Positions 48,809 to 59,659 of a stretch of DNA of 64,000 nt are shown here, piece by piece. Position numbers and translations under genes: made by a program. How positions within the stretch are numbered: position 1 is the first letter of the stretch; each line of letters starts with the position of its first letter. Under the pieces are notes generated by a model. It made no database searches. It saw nothing but the letters and a program-made list of their open reading frames with translations, and was not told the origin of the DNA. Source of the DNA: Caenispirillum bisanense (GTDB lineage: Bacteria; Pseudomonadota; Alphaproteobacteria; Rhodospirillales; UBA2165); contig CAMDWJ010000006.1 in NCBI GenBank assembly GCA_945877815.1, positions 54,551 to 118,550 of the forward strand, read 5' to 3'.

Positions 48809-49258
48809 TTAGGCGGTCGCGGCGACCCTTTCCTGCGGCACGTCCTGAGCGGCAAGCTGCGCCTCGTGACGCGCCTTGTCCTCGGCACCCTTCGCAGCGG
48901 GATCGCGATCGACGAGTTCGATCACAGCCATCTCGGCATCGTCGCCGTACCGAAAACCGGCCCCGATCACGCGCGTATAGCCACCGTTGCGATCCTTGTA
49001 GCGAGCCGCCAGCGCATCGAACAATTTAGCGACCACGGCATCATCACGCAGGAAAGCAAACGCCTGACGGCGCGCATGCAGGGTACCGCGCTTGCCCAGC
49101 GTGATCATCTGCTCCGCGTAACGGCGCAAATCCTTCGCCTTCGGCTTGGTGGTCCTGATTTGCTCGTGATTCAGCAGCGACGCCGCCAGATTGGCGAACA
49201 TTGCCTCGCGATGGGCGGACGGACGGCCCAATTTGCGACCTGACATACGATGACGCAT
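48809..49258 (-). CDS. rplQ: 50S ribosomal protein L17
   Basis: A 149-residue L17. [20 protein letters not shown] is followed by [39 protein letters not shown]. The core ends with [25 protein letters not shown], after which an extra 25-30-residue Ala/Glu-rich tail ([16 protein letters not shown]...) extends beyond the E. coli length, as is usual in alphaproteobacteria. It closes the alpha operon, 29 bp after rpoA, with the terminator directly downstream. Confidence 0.97.
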   Translation of the reverse strand: MRHRMSGRKLGRPSAHREAMFANLAASLLNHEQIRTTKPKAKDLRRYAEQMITLGKRGTLHARRQAFAFLRDDAVVAKLFDALAARYKDRNGGYTRVIGAGFRYGDDAEMAVIELVDRDPAAKGAEDKARHEAQLAAQDVPQERVAATA

Positions 49259-49287
49259 GACTCTTTACCTTTCTTCCTTAGACCGGC

Positions 49288-50304
49288 CTAAAACGGCTCT
49301 TCGAGACGTTTGGCCAGTTCTTCGATATTTTCCGGCGGCCAGTTGGGAATATCCATACCGAGATGGAGTCCCATTTGCGCCAAAACTTCCTTGATCTCGT
49401 TCAACGACTTGCGGCCGAAGTTCGGCGTGCGCAGCATCTCGGCTTCGGTTTTCTGTACCAAATCGCCGATATAGATGATGTTGTCGTTTTTGAGGCAGTT
49501 GGCCGATCGTACGCTGAGTTCGAGTTCGTCGACCTTGCGCAGCAGATTGCGGTTGAACGGTAGCTCTTCGCGAGCTTCGTCGGCCTTGGCGAGCTGCGGT
49601 TCGTCGAAGTTGATGAACAACTGCAGCTGATCTTGCAGGATGCGCGCGGCGAGCGCCACGGCATCTTCCGGCGTTACGGTGCCATTGGTGGTGAGATCTA
49701 TCGACAAGCGATCGAAATCGGTGACCTGCCCGACGCGGGCATTGTCGACCTTGTAGGCGACCTTACGAACCGGCGAGAAGACCGCATCGATCGGGATGAG
49801 ACCGATCGGCGATTCCTCGGGCTTGTTCTGACCGGCCGGGACGTATCCCTTGCCGTTCTCGACCGTCAGCTCCATGCGGATCGACGCGTTGTCGTCGAGC
49901 GTGCAGATGACTAGATCCGGATCCATCACTTCGATGTCGTGACCCGTTTCGATCTGGCCGGCGGTGACTTCGCCAGGCCCCTTCGCCTGGAGCATCACGC
50001 GTTTCGGACCTTCGGAATGCATGCGCAAGCCGAGCATCTTAATGTTCAGCACGATGTCGGTGACGTCTTCGTGCACACCCGGGATCGAGGAGAATTCGTG
50101 CAGCACACCGTCGATCTGAATCGCGGTGACGGCCGAGCCCTGCAACGACGACAAGAGAACACGACGCAATGCGTTACCGAGCGTCAGACCGAATCCGCGT
50201 TCCAGCGGTTCGGCGACGATGGTCGCGCGACGTTGCGGAACCGAGCCCTGAACGATTTCGAGCTTATTCGGTTTAATTAAATTCTGCCAATTTTTCTGAA
50301 TCAC
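49288..50304 (-). CDS. rpoA: RNA polymerase subunit alpha
   Basis: A 338-residue subunit. The N-terminal domain has the [36 protein letters not shown] dimerisation part. The C-terminal domain (about 255-330) has the [44 protein letters not shown] helix-hairpin-helix module that contacts UP elements and activators. That domain is relevant here because two promoter-like modules in this window carry A+T-rich UP-like DNA. Length is normal. It follows rpsK by 88 bp. Confidence 0.98.
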   Translation of the reverse strand: MIQKNWQNLIKPNKLEIVQGSVPQRRATIVAEPLERGFGLTLGNALRRVLLSSLQGSAVTAIQIDGVLHEFSSIPGVHEDVTDIVLNIKMLGLRMHSEGPKRVMLQAKGPGEVTAGQIETGHDIEVMDPDLVICTLDDNASIRMELTVENGKGYVPAGQNKPEESPIGLIPIDAVFSPVRKVAYKVDNARVGQVTDFDRLSIDLTTNGTVTPEDAVALAARILQDQLQLFINFDEPQLAKADEAREELPFNRNLLRKVDELELSVRSANCLKNDNIIYIGDLVQKTEAEMLRTPNFGRKSLNEIKEVLAQMGLHLGMDIPNWPPENIEELAKRLEEPF

Positions 50305-50392
50305 GAGCGTGCCTCACTCTCGCAAGCGAATTTCCTGTACCAATCGCGCGGGTGGCGATAGCGCCAAAACCCGCGTGGGCGCCCAATTAAAG

Positions 50393-50785
50393 TTACACCC
50401 GCCGGCGTTTCCGCGGACGACAACCGTTGTGCGGGATGGGAGTTACGTCGCGAATGGACGTGATGACGAATCCCGTCGCCTGCAGCGCACGCAGAGCGGA
50501 CTCGCGTCCCGACCCCGGCCCCTTCACCTCGATCTCCAAAGTCTTCATGCCGTGCTCCATCGCCTTGCGGCCAGCGGCCTCGGCGGCAACCTGAGCTGCA
50601 TAGGGCGTCGATTTGCGCGAACCCTTGAAGCCAGCGCTGCCCGAAGACGACCACGAGATGGCATTGCCTTGCGCATCCGTGATGGTGATCATGGTATTGT
50701 TGAACGTCGCATTCACATGTGCGACGCCGGACGAGATATTCTTGCGTTCGCGGCGGCGCGGACGTGCTGTGGTGGGTTTCGCCAT
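50393..50785 (-). CDS. rpsK: 30S ribosomal protein S11
   Basis: A 130-residue S11 with [47 protein letters not shown] and the C-terminal [18 protein letters not shown]. It lines the platform of the small subunit. Length and composition are normal. It lies between rpsM and rpoA, and rpsD is absent from this alpha operon, as in other alphaproteobacteria. Confidence 0.97.
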   Translation of the reverse strand: MAKPTTARPRRRERKNISSGVAHVNATFNNTMITITDAQGNAISWSSSGSAGFKGSRKSTPYAAQVAAEAAGRKAMEHGMKTLEIEVKGPGSGRESALRALQATGFVITSIRDVTPIPHNGCRPRKRRRV

Positions 50786-50835
50786 TTTTTTCCTTCAGAT
50801 CTTTCTCGGATCGCAGCTCTGTCAGCCGAGCGATC

Positions 50836-51213
50836 TTATTTCGTAACTTTCTTCTTACCGGCAATCGCCTTGGCCGGCCCTTTGCGCGTACGCGCATTCG
50901 TGTGGGTCCGTTGCCCGTGTACCGGCAGACCACGCCGATGGCGCAAGCCGCGATAGCAGCCGAGATCCATCAAGCGTTTGATGTTCATGGAAACCGCACG
51001 ACGCAGATCGCCTTCAACTTGAAAATCGCGATCGATCATTTCGCGAATCCGCAACACTTCGTCGTCGGTGAGCTGATGCACACGACGCTCCGTGGGAATT
51101 CCAACCTCGCGACAGATATTCTGTGCCGCAGCCCGTCCGATCCCATAAATATAGGTCAGCCCGATCTCGACTCGTTTTTGAGTCGGAATATTGACGCCAG
51201 CGATACGAGCCAA
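50836..51213 (-). CDS. rpsM: 30S ribosomal protein S13
   Basis: A 125-residue S13 starting [26 protein letters not shown], with [25 protein letters not shown] near the C-terminus. It contacts the P-site tRNA and L5 in the subunit bridge. Eighty-three bases separate it from adk upstream; no strong promoter is seen there. Confidence 0.97.
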   Translation of the reverse strand: MARIAGVNIPTQKRVEIGLTYIYGIGRAAAQNICREVGIPTERRVHQLTDDEVLRIREMIDRDFQVEGDLRRAVSMNIKRLMDLGCYRGLRHRRGLPVHGQRTHTNARTRKGPAKAIAGKKKVTK

Positions 51214-51296
51214 AGCCTAGTCTCCTCAAGCCTAAAAAAACAATAACTTACGCGGTTAGTTGGAAGCCGGCGATTATAGGCACCGAAGCCCCCAAG

Positions 51297-51953
51297 TCAA
51301 CTCACCCGCACGGTTCCAACAATTTCCCGAATACGGCGGAAAACCTCGTCCATTTCCCCCATTCCGTCGATCGCTTTCAATGCCCCTTTTTCATCATAAT
51401 AAGGCAGAATCGGCGCAGTTTGCTCACGATAAGCGACAAGCCGCGCCCGGACCGTTTCCGGATTGTCGTCAGACCGGCGGCTAAACTCGGTTGCCCCGCA
51501 ACGGTCGCAGACACCCTCTGTCTTCGGAGGGGAGAACGTATCGTGATAGCCCGCACCGCATTTGGCACAGGCAAACCGGCCCGACAGGCGCTGAACTAAT
51601 GCGTCCTCGTCGACCTTGAGCTGGATGACATGGTCTAGTTTGAGGTTTTTTTCGGCCAGCATCTTGTCAAGCGCCTCGGCCTGCGCCGTCGTACGCGGAA
51701 ATCCGTCCAAAATGATCCCCTTGCCGCCAACACGGTCGATCCGGCCGGAAATCATCGAAATGATCAACTCGTCGGGCACCAAAGCGCCGGAATCCATAAT
51801 TTTCTTGGCGGTTTTGCCGAGTTCGGTACCGCCGCGCACTTCTTCGCGCAGCATATCGCCGGTCGACAATTGCACAAGATCGAAGGTCTTTCCGAGGCGT
51901 TCCGCCTGCGTGCCTTTGCCGGCGCCCGGCGGGCCCAGAAGGATGACGTTCAT
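51297..51953 (-). CDS. adk: Adenylate kinase
   Basis: A 218-residue kinase. The P-loop is GPPGAGKGT (7-15), the NMP-binding part has QLSTGDMLREEV, and ILDGFPRTTAQA carries the conserved arginine. The long LID has four cysteines (Cys129, Cys132, Cys149, Cys152) in a CxxC...CxxC zinc-site pattern rather than the polar network of E. coli. It interconverts AMP, ADP and ATP. It lies between secY and rpsM, the standard place. Confidence 0.96.
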   Translation of the reverse strand: MNVILLGPPGAGKGTQAERLGKTFDLVQLSTGDMLREEVRGGTELGKTAKKIMDSGALVPDELIISMISGRIDRVGGKGIILDGFPRTTAQAEALDKMLAEKNLKLDHVIQLKVDEDALVQRLSGRFACAKCGAGYHDTFSPPKTEGVCDRCGATEFSRRSDDNPETVRARLVAYREQTAPILPYYDEKGALKAIDGMGEMDEVFRRIREIVGTVRVS

Positions 51954-51964
51954 CGTCCCTGCCC

Positions 51965-53305
51965 CTACCGGCGCGCCTTAAGGCGCGATTTTTTGATGAG
52001 CCCTTCGTATTGATGGGCGAGGAGATGCGACTGAATCTGCGCGACCGTATCGAGAGTCACCGACACCGCGATCAGCAGACTGGTACCGCCGAAGAAGAAC
52101 GGAACCGCATATTGCGCGATCAAAATCTCCGGCAGGATGGCGATGGCGACCAGATAGATCGCGCCGACGACCGTCAGGCGGGTAAGGACATAATCGAGAT
52201 AGTCGGCCGTGTTCTTGCCGGGCCGGATACCGGGCACGAAGCCGCCGTATTTTTTGAGGTTGTCGGCCGTTTCCACCGGGTTGAAGACCACCGCTGTATA
52301 AAAGAATGCAAAAAAGGCGATCAGGGCGCCGTAGAGGGCGAGATAAGAGGGCGAACCCCGTCCCAGCCAAACTGCCAGCTCGGATAGGAAACCGCCACCC
52401 TGGGTCGCCGTGAGGCTTAGGAGCGTGATCGGCATCAACAGGATCGACGAGGCGAAAATCAACGGAATGACGCCCGAAGTATTGACCTTGAGCGGCAGAT
52501 GAGAGGATTCGCCGCCGAACATCTTATTGCCGACCTGGCGTTTGGGATATTGCACTATGATGCGGCGCTGGGCGCGTTCGACGAACACGATGCCGTAGAC
52601 GACCGCGACCGAGCCAAACAGCAGAAGTGCGATAAAGGCAGACGAGAGTGCGCCCGTACGGCCCAATTCCAAGGTGCCGACTAAGGCCTGTGGAAGGCCC
52701 GCCACGATGCCGGCGAAGATGATCAGTGAAATGCCGTTGCCGACGCCGCGCGCCGTGATCTGCTCGCCCAGCCACATCAAGAATACGGTACCCCCGACCA
52801 ATGACACCACTGCGGTGAAGCGAAAGAACATGCCGGGATCGGAAACAGCCGCCCCCTGACTGCTCGTCATGCCCTCGATGCCGACAGCTACGCCATAGGC
52901 CTGAAGGATCGCAATGAGAACCGTCAGATAGCGCGTATATTGGTTGATCTTCTTCCGGCCGGACTCGCCCTCTTTCTTGAGTTGCCCCAAGGTTTCGGAG
53001 ATCGACGTCATCAGCTGCAAGATGATCGATGCCGAGATGTACGGCATGATATTGAGGGCGAAAATTGTCATCCGCTCCAGGGCGCCGCCCGCGAACATGT
53101 TAAACATGCCGAGGATGCCGCCCTGCTGCTGCTTGAAAATATCCTGCAGAACCGCAGCATCGATTCCCGGGAGCGGAATATAGGTTCCAAGGCGATAGAC
53201 GATCAGCGCACCCAACGTGAACCACAGGCGCTTCTTCAGCTCCGTCGCCTTGGAAAAGGCGCCGAAGTTCAAATTCGCAGCCAGCTGTTCAGCAGCGGAG
53301 GCCAT
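51965..53305 (-). CDS. secY: Protein translocase subunit SecY
   Basis: A 446-residue channel with ten membrane segments. Recognisable pieces are [33 protein letters not shown] (N-terminus), the plug-adjacent [34 protein letters not shown]-type loop (here [20 protein letters not shown]), [19 protein letters not shown] and the C-terminal [13 protein letters not shown]. It forms the SecYEG pore. It follows rplO by 52 bp. Confidence 0.97.
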   Translation of the reverse strand: [446 protein letters not shown]

Positions 53306-53357
53306 ACTTCAACCTTGCAATGGAGCCGATGCGAACACCGACACCGGAAATTAAACG

Positions 53358-53837
53358 TTAGGCCGACGTTTCTTCGGCAGCGATGCGGACGGTGATGGAA
53401 CCACCGGCCTTTTCTACGGCCGCGATCGCCGATTTGGACGCACCCGTGACATCGAGCTTCACCTTAGCGGTGAGCTCACCTTTGCCAAGCAAACGCACAC
53501 CCTCGCGCGAATTGCGGACGAGACCGGCCGCCTTCAGAACGGCCTCATCTACGGTTGCGCTAATATCGATCTTCTTCGCATCGATCGCCTTCTGCAGACG
53601 GCCAAGATTCAATATCTCGTAGGACTTCGCGAAGATGTTGTTGAAACCGCGCTTCGGCATGCGGCGATAGAGCGGCATCTGGCCGCCTTCGAAGCCGGCC
53701 AAGGCTACGCCGGAACGCGCGGTTTGGCCCTTCACGCCGCGGCCCGAGGTTTTACCCTTGCCCGAGGAATGGCCACGGCCGAGGCGCTTACCGACCTTGC
53801 GGGCACCGTTGTTGTCGCGAATTTCATTCAATTCCAT
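53358..53837 (-). CDS. rplO: 50S ribosomal protein L15
   Basis: A 159-residue L15. The N-terminal [43 protein letters not shown] arm is the basic extension that threads into 23S r[22 protein letters not shown] is the family signature. It belongs to the spc operon between rpmD and secY. Confidence 0.97.
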   Translation of the reverse strand: MELNEIRDNNGARKVGKRLGRGHSSGKGKTSGRGVKGQTARSGVALAGFEGGQMPLYRRMPKRGFNNIFAKSYEILNLGRLQKAIDAKKIDISATVDEAVLKAAGLVRNSREGVRLLGKGELTAKVKLDVTGASKSAIAAVEKAGGSITVRIAAEETSA

Positions 53838-53878
53838 GACTTACGTCCTTCCGTCGGCGCGTATGCCGCGCCCGTGGA

Positions 53879-54067
53879 TCAGTTGTCGACTCGCACCAGA
53901 TGATGGACCTGCGCGATCATGCCGCGGACCGAAGGCGTATCCTCCAACTCGCGGGTACGACCTATCTTGTTCAATCCGAGGCCGACCAGGTTCTGACGCT
54001 GGTATCCCGGGCGTCCGACAGGACTCCCGATCTGGGTTACTTTGAGTGTCTTTTTCTTCTCAGCCAT
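53879..54067 (-). CDS. rpmD: 50S ribosomal protein L30
   Basis: A 62-residue protein with [29 protein letters not shown] and a [15 protein letters not shown]-terminus, normal for bacterial L30. It is nine bases after rpsE. Confidence 0.95.
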   Translation of the reverse strand: MAEKKKTLKVTQIGSPVGRPGYQRQNLVGLGLNKIGRTRELEDTPSVRGMIAQVHHLVRVDN

Positions 54068-54075
54068 GATGCACC

Positions 54076-54759
54076 TTACTCGACAGGAGCAGCGGCGGCA
54101 GCGGCCGCGGCCGCACCGCGACGGCCCAAAATATCACCGACCTTTTTGCCGCGCTTAGCCGCGATGTTGCGGGGCGACGTCAGAGACTTGAGAGCCTCGA
54201 AAGTCGCTTTCACCATGTTGTGCGGGTTCTGGCTGCCGGTCGACTTAGCAACGACATCCTGGAGGCCGAGCGTTTCGAATACGGCACGCATCGGTCCGCC
54301 CGCGATCACGCCCGTGCCCGGCGGGGCTGCGCGCAACACCACAAATCCGGCGCCAAAGTGACCTTGCACGTCATGATGCAGAGTTCGTCCTTCCCGCAAC
54401 GGAACACGGATAAGCTTCTGCTTCGCCGACTCGGTGGCCTTGCGGATGGCCTCGGGCACTTCGCGCGCCTTACCGGAGCCGTAACCGACGCGGCCCTTGC
54501 CGTCGCCGACGACGACAAGAGCTGCAAAACCGAAACGACGGCCGCCCTTCACCACTTTGGCGACACGATTTATGCTGACCAGCTTGTCGACCAACTCATT
54601 ATCTTCGCGCGAACCGCGTTCGCCGCCGCCACTACGCTCGCCGCGCGGCGCACGATCGCCGCGTTCGCGCTGGGGACGGTCGCCGCCGCCCGCGCCGCTA
54701 CGCGGACCACGTCCACGTTGAGCGCCGTCGCCGCGAGGTGTGCGGGGTGCCTGTGCCAT
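54076..54759 (-). CDS. rpsE: 30S ribosomal protein S5 with extended termini
   Basis: A 227-residue S5. The conserved core begins near residue 54 ([33 protein letters not shown]) and includes [25 protein letters not shown] and [21 protein letters not shown]. An N-terminal stretch of about 50 residues, rich in Arg and Gly ([20 protein letters not shown] and similar), and an alanine run before the last PVE are not part of standard S5. The extension is RGG-like and could bind RNA or be disordered. The gene order is normal. Confidence 0.95.
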   Translation of the reverse strand: MAQAPRTPRGDGAQRGRGPRSGAGGGDRPQRERGDRAPRGERSGGGERGSREDNELVDKLVSINRVAKVVKGGRRFGFAALVVVGDGKGRVGYGSGKAREVPEAIRKATESAKQKLIRVPLREGRTLHHDVQGHFGAGFVVLRAAPPGTGVIAGGPMRAVFETLGLQDVVAKSTGSQNPHNMVKATFEALKSLTSPRNIAAKRGKKVGDILGRRGAAAAAAAAAPVE

Positions 54760-54768
54760 ACTAAACTC

Positions 54769-55131
54769 CTAAAACTTGAGGCCGCCTTCGCGCGCCCCTT
54801 CGGCCAGCGCCTTAACGCGCCCGTGATAGAGATAACCGCCACGATCGAACACAACCTGCTCGACGCCCGCTTTCAACGCGCGCTCGGCCACCAACTTGCC
54901 GACCGCTTCGGCTGCCGGGATGCCGGCACCAGACTTCAGCGAACCGCGCATGTCCTTTTCGACGCTCGATGCGGATGCCAGCGTGGCTCCGTTCGTGTCG
55001 TCAATGATCTGCGCATAGATGTGCTTACCAGAACGGAACACCGAAAGACGCGCCCGGCCCGTGTTGCGATCGCGGACAATGCCGCGATTGCGATTACGGC
55101 GCCGCGCAAACAGTTGCTTGCTCGACTTCAT
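54769..55131 (-). CDS. rplR: 50S ribosomal protein L18
   Basis: A 120-residue L18 that contacts 5S r[38 protein letters not shown] is followed by [45 protein letters not shown], all typical. It lies three bases after rplF. Confidence 0.97.
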   Translation of the reverse strand: MKSSKQLFARRRNRNRGIVRDRNTGRARLSVFRSGKHIYAQIIDDTNGATLASASSVEKDMRGSLKSGAGIPAAEAVGKLVAERALKAGVEQVVFDRGGYLYHGRVKALAEGAREGGLKF

Positions 55132-55134
55132 GGC

Positions 55135-55668
55135 CTACTTCTTCTTTCCTTCTTTACGCAGAACCGTCTCTTCCTTGTACTTGATGCCCTTGCCCTTGTA
55201 AGGCTCCGGCGGACGGAAAGAGCGGATGTCGGCAGCAACAGCGCCCACCTTCTGCTTGTCGACGCCCGAGATGTTGACCTCGGTTTGCGTCGGACATTCG
55301 ATTTTAATGCCTTCCGGCACGGGATAACGCACTTCGTGGCTATAGCCCAGCTGCAATACGAGGTCCTTACCCTGAATCGCGGCGCGATAGCCGACGCCGT
55401 TAATCTGAAGCTCGCGCTTATAGCCCTCGCTGACACCTTTGACGATGTTCTGCGCGAGCGCGCGATAAGTGCCCCACAACTTACGCGCACGAATCGTGTC
55501 GCCAAGCAGGGAGACCGTCAGATGGCCGTCTTCGACCTTCGTATCCACGTCTTCGGAGAAGGTCATGCTAAGCGTGCCAGCCTTGCCCTTCGCCGTCATC
55601 CGCTTGCCGGCGAATTCGATCGTGACGCCAGATGGGATCTGGACCGGTGCGAGTCCTACGCGTGACAT
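55135..55668 (-). CDS. rplF: 50S ribosomal protein L6
   Basis: A 177-residue L6 beginning MSRVGLAPVQIPSGVTIEF; a longer frame upstream overlaps rpsH and is discarded. The GVGYRAAIQGKDLVLQLGYSHEV segment and C-terminal RPPEPYKGKGIKYKEETVLRKEGKKK are diagnostic. It sits near the factor-binding region of the large subunit. Confidence 0.97.
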   Translation of the reverse strand: MSRVGLAPVQIPSGVTIEFAGKRMTAKGKAGTLSMTFSEDVDTKVEDGHLTVSLLGDTIRARKLWGTYRALAQNIVKGVSEGYKRELQINGVGYRAAIQGKDLVLQLGYSHEVRYPVPEGIKIECPTQTEVNISGVDKQKVGAVAADIRSFRPPEPYKGKGIKYKEETVLRKEGKKK

Positions 55669-55702
55669 AACATTCTCTCCTTTTCCGCCTGCGGTCCGTG
55701 CA

Positions 55703-56101
55703 TCAGAATACGTGACACAGGACTTCGCCACCGACGTTCGCCTCGCGCGCCTCAGTGTCGGACATGACGCCGCGCGGGGTCGACAGAATGGCAATACCGA
55801 GCCCGTTGTAAACGCGTGGCAATTCCTTGATCTTGGAATAAACGCGCCGCCCCGGACGCGAAACGCGGTTGATCTCGCGGATCACCGGCTCTCCGTCATA
55901 ATATTTGAGCTCAATCTTGAGCTCGTCGATTCCCGTGCGAATATTCACCCGCGAAAAATCACGGATATAACCTTCACGCTTCAATACCGACAACACAGCC
56001 TCACGGAACGCCGACGCGGGCGCCGAAATACTGGTCTTGTTGGCCTCCTGGCCATTGCGAATCCGCGTCAGCAGATCGGCGATGGGATCAGTCATGGACA
56101 T
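55703..56101 (-). CDS. rpsH: 30S ribosomal protein S8
   Basis: A 132-residue S8 with [20 protein letters not shown] and the C-terminal [43 protein letters not shown]. It binds the central domain of 16S rRNA and in many bacteria represses the spc operon; no leader motif was checked here. Confidence 0.97.
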   Translation of the reverse strand: MSMTDPIADLLTRIRNGQEANKTSISAPASAFREAVLSVLKREGYIRDFSRVNIRTGIDELKIELKYYDGEPVIREINRVSRPGRRVYSKIKELPRVYNGLGIAILSTPRGVMSDTEAREANVGGEVLCHVF

Positions 56102-56119
56102 CTTCTAGATCTCCTCCGC

Positions 56120-56425
56120 TTACCAGCTCGACTTGACCATGCCCGGGATTTGCCCGAGCGATGCAAGATCACGCAACTGGATACGGCACAATTTAAACTT
56201 GCGGTAATTGCCACGGGGACGTCCCGTCAACTCGCACCGCAGACGCACACGCACCGGCGAAGAATTGCGCGGAAGTTGCGCAAGTTTGAGCTGGGCCGTG
56301 AAACGTTCTTCGGGCGACAGTTTTTCGTTGCGCGCCTGCGCTTTGAGACGAGTGCGCTTCGCTAGATAACGCTTAGCGAGGCGTTCCCGCTTCTTATTCC
56401 GCTCGACGACGCTAGTTTTTGCCAT
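56120..56425 (-). CDS. rpsN: 30S ribosomal protein S14
   Basis: A 101-residue zinc-independent (long) S14 without CxxC motifs. [41 protein letters not shown] and the C-terminal [11 protein letters not shown] are typical. It follows rplE in the spc order. Confidence 0.97.
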   Translation of the reverse strand: MAKTSVVERNKKRERLAKRYLAKRTRLKAQARNEKLSPEERFTAQLKLAQLPRNSSPVRVRLRCELTGRPRGNYRKFKLCRIQLRDLASLGQIPGMVKSSW

Positions 56426-56445
56426 CCTTGAGACTCCAGTCGAAT

Positions 56446-56985
56446 TCAGTTGACGAACGGCATGTTGAACTGACGGAGAAGCTCACGCGCCTCGTCGTTC
56501 GACTTTGCCGTCGTGCAAATGATGACGTCCATACCCCGAATCTTGTCGATCTGATCGTAGTTGATTTCGGGGAAAATAATCTGTTCCTTAACGCCGATCG
56601 CGAAATTGCCGCGGCCGTCGAAGCTCTTCGGGTTCACGCCACGGAAGTCGCGTACGCGCGGCAGCGCTATATTGATGAAGCGATCCAGGAATTCGTACAT
56701 CCGTTCGCCGCGCAAAGTCACCTTGCAGCCGACGATCATCTCTTCACGCAGCTTAAAGGCGGCAATCGACTTGCGTGCGCGCGTAATGATCGGCTTCTGA
56801 CCCGAAATCTGCGTCATCTCGAGCACCGGCATATCGATCTTCTTGCGGTCCTGCGACGCCTCGCCCACCCCCATATTGAGGACGATCTTGTCGAGCTTCG
56901 GCACCTGCATTCCGTTCATATAACTGAACTTCTGCATCATGGCCGGTCGGATTTGCGCGTCGTAGTGTTCGCGAAGGCGAGACAT
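56446..56985 (-). CDS. rplE: 50S ribosomal protein L5
   Basis: A 179-residue L5 from [12 protein letters not shown]-like AAGGA lies nine bases before this ATG; an upstream TTG (56991) is discarded. [57 protein letters not shown] and [17 protein letters not shown] are conserved. It binds 5S rRNA. Confidence 0.97.
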   Translation of the reverse strand: MSRLREHYDAQIRPAMMQKFSYMNGMQVPKLDKIVLNMGVGEASQDRKKIDMPVLEMTQISGQKPIITRARKSIAAFKLREEMIVGCKVTLRGERMYEFLDRFINIALPRVRDFRGVNPKSFDGRGNFAIGVKEQIIFPEINYDQIDKIRGMDVIICTTAKSNDEARELLRQFNMPFVN

Positions 56986-56996
56986 GTCCAAAATCC

Positions 56997-57311
56997 TTAA
57001 CGGTCGATCGGCTCGCCGGACCGCTTGGCAAAACGGATCTTACGGCCGTTCTCCTCGCGGAATCCGATGCGGGTCGCTTTGTTGTCCTTGGGATCGATAT
57101 GCGCGAGATTCGACAGGTCGATCGTCGCTTCCTTCTCGATGATACCGCCGGCGCCGGCCTGAGACGGACGGGTATGGCGTTTCACCATGGCAATGCCCTG
57201 CACGATCGCGCGGCCATCCGAGGTCAGCATCTTCAGCACTTCGCCCGTCTTACCTTTATCGCGACCGGAGATGACGATCACGCGATCGCCTTTTTTTATT
57301 TTCGCGGCCAT
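56997..57311 (-). CDS. rplX: 50S ribosomal protein L24
   Basis: A 104-residue L24 with the KOW motif [21 protein letters not shown] and [19 protein letters not shown]. Its ATG shares a base with the rplN stop. It initiates large-subunit assembly. Confidence 0.96.
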   Translation of the reverse strand: MAAKIKKGDRVIVISGRDKGKTGEVLKMLTSDGRAIVQGIAMVKRHTRPSQAGAGGIIEKEATIDLSNLAHIDPKDNKATRIGFREENGRKIRFAKRSGEPIDR

Positions 57312-57679
57312 TACAGCACCTCTGGGGCAAGCGAAACGATCTTCATGAAATTCTTGGCGCGCAGCTCGCGGGTCACGGGCCCGAAAATACGCGTACCGAT
57401 CGGTTCGCTCGCATTGTTGATCAGAACGGCCGCATTGCGGTCGAACCGGATGGCCGTTCCGTCACGACGACGAATTTCCTTCGCCGTGCGGACGATCACC
57501 GCCTTATGAACTTCGCCTTTCTTCACACGGCCGCGCGGAATCGCTTCCTTGATCGAAACAACGATAATGTCGCCCACGGACGCGAACCTACGCTTGGAAC
57601 CGCCGAGAACCTTGATGCATTGGACACGACGAGCGCCGGAATTATCCGCGACGTCTAAATTGCTCTGCACCTGAATCAT
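57311..57679 (-). CDS. rplN: 50S ribosomal protein L14
   Basis: A 122-residue L14, [20 protein letters not shown] and [35 protein letters not shown], ending [18 protein letters not shown]. It forms part of the intersubunit bridge. Confidence 0.97.
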   Translation of the reverse strand: MIQVQSNLDVADNSGARRVQCIKVLGGSKRRFASVGDIIVVSIKEAIPRGRVKKGEVHKAVIVRTAKEIRRRDGTAIRFDRNAAVLINNASEPIGTRIFGPVTRELRAKNFMKIVSLAPEVL

Positions 57680-57718
57680 GGTTCTTTCCTTTACTTCGAG
57701 AGATACGGGTCGTTGGGA

Positions 57719-57952
57719 TTACTCCCCGACCACGACCTCCCACCGCTTCAACTTCGACAATGGACGGCACTCACGAATGCTCACCGTGTCGCCGATCTTG
57801 CATTGGTTGTTCTCGTCGTGGGCGTGGTACTTCTTAGAACGACGAATGTACTTCTTGTAGATCGGGTGCTGATAACGGCGCTCGACCTTGACCACAATCG
57901 TCTTGTCCATTTTGTCGCTGACGACGACGCCCTGCATAACTCGCTTCGGCAT
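57719..57952 (-). CDS. rpsQ: 30S ribosomal protein S17
   Basis: A 77-residue S17 with [47 protein letters not shown] and the C-terminal [21 protein letters not shown]. Typical short bacterial form. Confidence 0.96.
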   Translation of the reverse strand: MPKRVMQGVVVSDKMDKTIVVKVERRYQHPIYKKYIRRSKKYHAHDENNQCKIGDTVSIRECRPLSKLKRWEVVVGE

Positions 57953-57961
57953 AACCTGCTC

Positions 57962-58162
57962 CTAACCCGCTGCCTGAGCGCGTTTTTCGCCCAGGACGGT
58001 CTTGATGCGCGCGATATCGCGCCGCACCGCGCGCACGCGCGCCGTATTTTCAAGTTGGCCCGACACCCGCTGAAAGCGCAGGTTAAAGGCTTCCTTGCAC
58101 AAATTCTCCAAATCCTCGTTCAACTGATCCAAGGTCTTGGTGCGTACCTCTTCGGCCTTCAT
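57962..58162 (-). CDS. rpmC: 50S ribosomal protein L29
   Basis: A 66-residue two-helix protein from [22 protein letters not shown] six bases upstream overlaps the rplP stop and is less likely. [37 protein letters not shown] is the family core. It sits at the exit tunnel with L23. Confidence 0.95.
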   Translation of the reverse strand: MKAEEVRTKTLDQLNEDLENLCKEAFNLRFQRVSGQLENTARVRAVRRDIARIKTVLGEKRAQAAG

Positions 58163-58164
58163 GA

Positions 58165-58584
58165 TCAAATCTCCGATCCGAGACGAGCGACAAAACGGGT
58201 TTTGATCGGCAGCTTCGCGGCAGCCAGCGTAAAGGCTTCACGCGCCACTTCCGGCGGAACGCCGTCGAGCTCGAACATGATGCGGCCCGGCTTCACGCGG
58301 ACCACCCAGAATTCCGGATTGCCCTTACCCTTACCCTGACGGACTTCGGCGGGCTTCTGCGAAACCGGCACGTCCGGGAAAATGCGGATCCAAACACGGC
58401 CCGCGCGCTTCATGGCGCGGGTGATCGTGCGACGTGCCGCTTCGATCTGGCGCGCCGTGATACGAGCCGGCTCCACCGCCTTCATTCCGAAGGTGCCGAA
58501 GTTCAACGTCGTACCCGAGGTCGCCTGACCATGGATACGGCCCTTATGGGCCTTGCGGTATTTGGTGCGTTTTGGTTGCAGCAT
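58165..58584 (-). CDS. rplP: 50S ribosomal protein L16
   Basis: A 139-residue L16: [74 protein letters not shown] and the C-terminal basic end. It is at the A-site finger region of the large subunit. Confidence 0.97.
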   Translation of the reverse strand: MLQPKRTKYRKAHKGRIHGQATSGTTLNFGTFGMKAVEPARITARQIEAARRTITRAMKRAGRVWIRIFPDVPVSQKPAEVRQGKGKGNPEFWVVRVKPGRIMFELDGVPPEVAREAFTLAAAKLPIKTRFVARLGSEI

Positions 58585-58596
58585 GATTCTACTCGC

Positions 58597-59277
58597 CTAG
58601 CGCTGCGGCTGTTGTTCGAGCGCGCGTTTGTCCACGGCCATCGGATCGTGCGCGAGAATCTCGCCCCGATAGACCCAGACTTTGACGCCGCAAGTGCCGT
58701 AGGTCGTCATCGCGGTCGCCGTACCGTAATCGATATCGGCGCGGAGTGTGTGCAACGGCACCTGACCTTCACGATACCATTCCGTGCGCGCGATTTCCGC
58801 TCCGCCCAACCGGCCGGAGCAGGTAATGCGGATGCCTTCGGCGCCGAGACGCATGGCCGACTGAACCGCGCGCTTCATGGCGCGACGGAACGCGATGCGG
58901 CGCATGAGCTGCTGCGCGATATTGTCGGCGATCAACGTCGCATCAATTTCCGGCTTGCGGATTTCGACGATGTTCAAGCTAACTTCGCCGCCCGTCCTCT
59001 TCGACAGTTCGGCGCGCAGACCTTCGATGTCCGCACCCTTCTTGCCGATGACGACGCCGGGACGCGCGGTGTGGATCGTGATGCGGGCGCGCTTCGCCGG
59101 CCGCTCGATCACAACCTTGCTGAGACCCGCCTGCTGAAGACGCGAGCGCAGTAACTTGCGCAGCTCCAGGTCTTCGTGCAGCAGGCCCGCATAGTCGCGC
59201 TTGTTAGCGTACCAGCGGGAATCCCAGGTGCGGTTGATACCGAGCCGAAACCCGATCGGATTGACCTTCTGACCCAT
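58597..59277 (-). CDS. rpsC: 30S ribosomal protein S3
   Basis: A 226-residue S3. [33 protein letters not shown] is followed by the KH domain [24 protein letters not shown] and [13 protein letters not shown] tail (here [11 protein letters not shown]). It forms the mRNA entry site. The start overlaps the rplV stop by one base. Confidence 0.97.
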   Translation of the reverse strand: MGQKVNPIGFRLGINRTWDSRWYANKRDYAGLLHEDLELRKLLRSRLQQAGLSKVVIERPAKRARITIHTARPGVVIGKKGADIEGLRAELSKRTGGEVSLNIVEIRKPEIDATLIADNIAQQLMRRIAFRRAMKRAVQSAMRLGAEGIRITCSGRLGGAEIARTEWYREGQVPLHTLRADIDYGTATAMTTYGTCGVKVWVYRGEILAHDPMAVDKRALEQQPQR

Positions 59278-59657
59278 TAAACACTCTCCTCGCGTTCGCG
59301 GACCACGATGGTCAAATTACTGAAGGGCTTGACCACCCGGCCGACACGACCGCGCGCACGCGGGTGCCAACGCTTCATCACCATTTGCTTACCAGCCGTC
59401 GCCTCTACGACATAGAGACGATCGACGTCGAGCTGCTGATTGTTTTCGGCGTTCGCGATCGCCGATTGTAACACTTTCCTCACGGTCACCGCGATACGGC
59501 GGTGCGAAAAGCTCAACAGCGACAGCGCTTCTTCGCAGCTGCGGCCGCGGATCGTCTGTGCAACCAAGTTGATCTTCTGCGGGCTCGTACGGATCATCTT
59601 GCCGTAGGCCATCGCTTCGTTTTCCGCGAATCGGCGCGGGGCTGCTTTTTTGCCCAT
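59277..59657 (-). CDS. rplV: 50S ribosomal protein L22
   Basis: A 126-residue L22 with [51 protein letters not shown] and the tunnel-lining loop ending [27 protein letters not shown]. Normal length. Confidence 0.97.
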   Translation of the reverse strand: MGKKAAPRRFAENEAMAYGKMIRTSPQKINLVAQTIRGRSCEEALSLLSFSHRRIAVTVRKVLQSAIANAENNQQLDVDRLYVVEATAGKQMVMKRWHPRARGRVGRVVKPFSNLTIVVREREESV

Positions 59658-59659
59658 GG

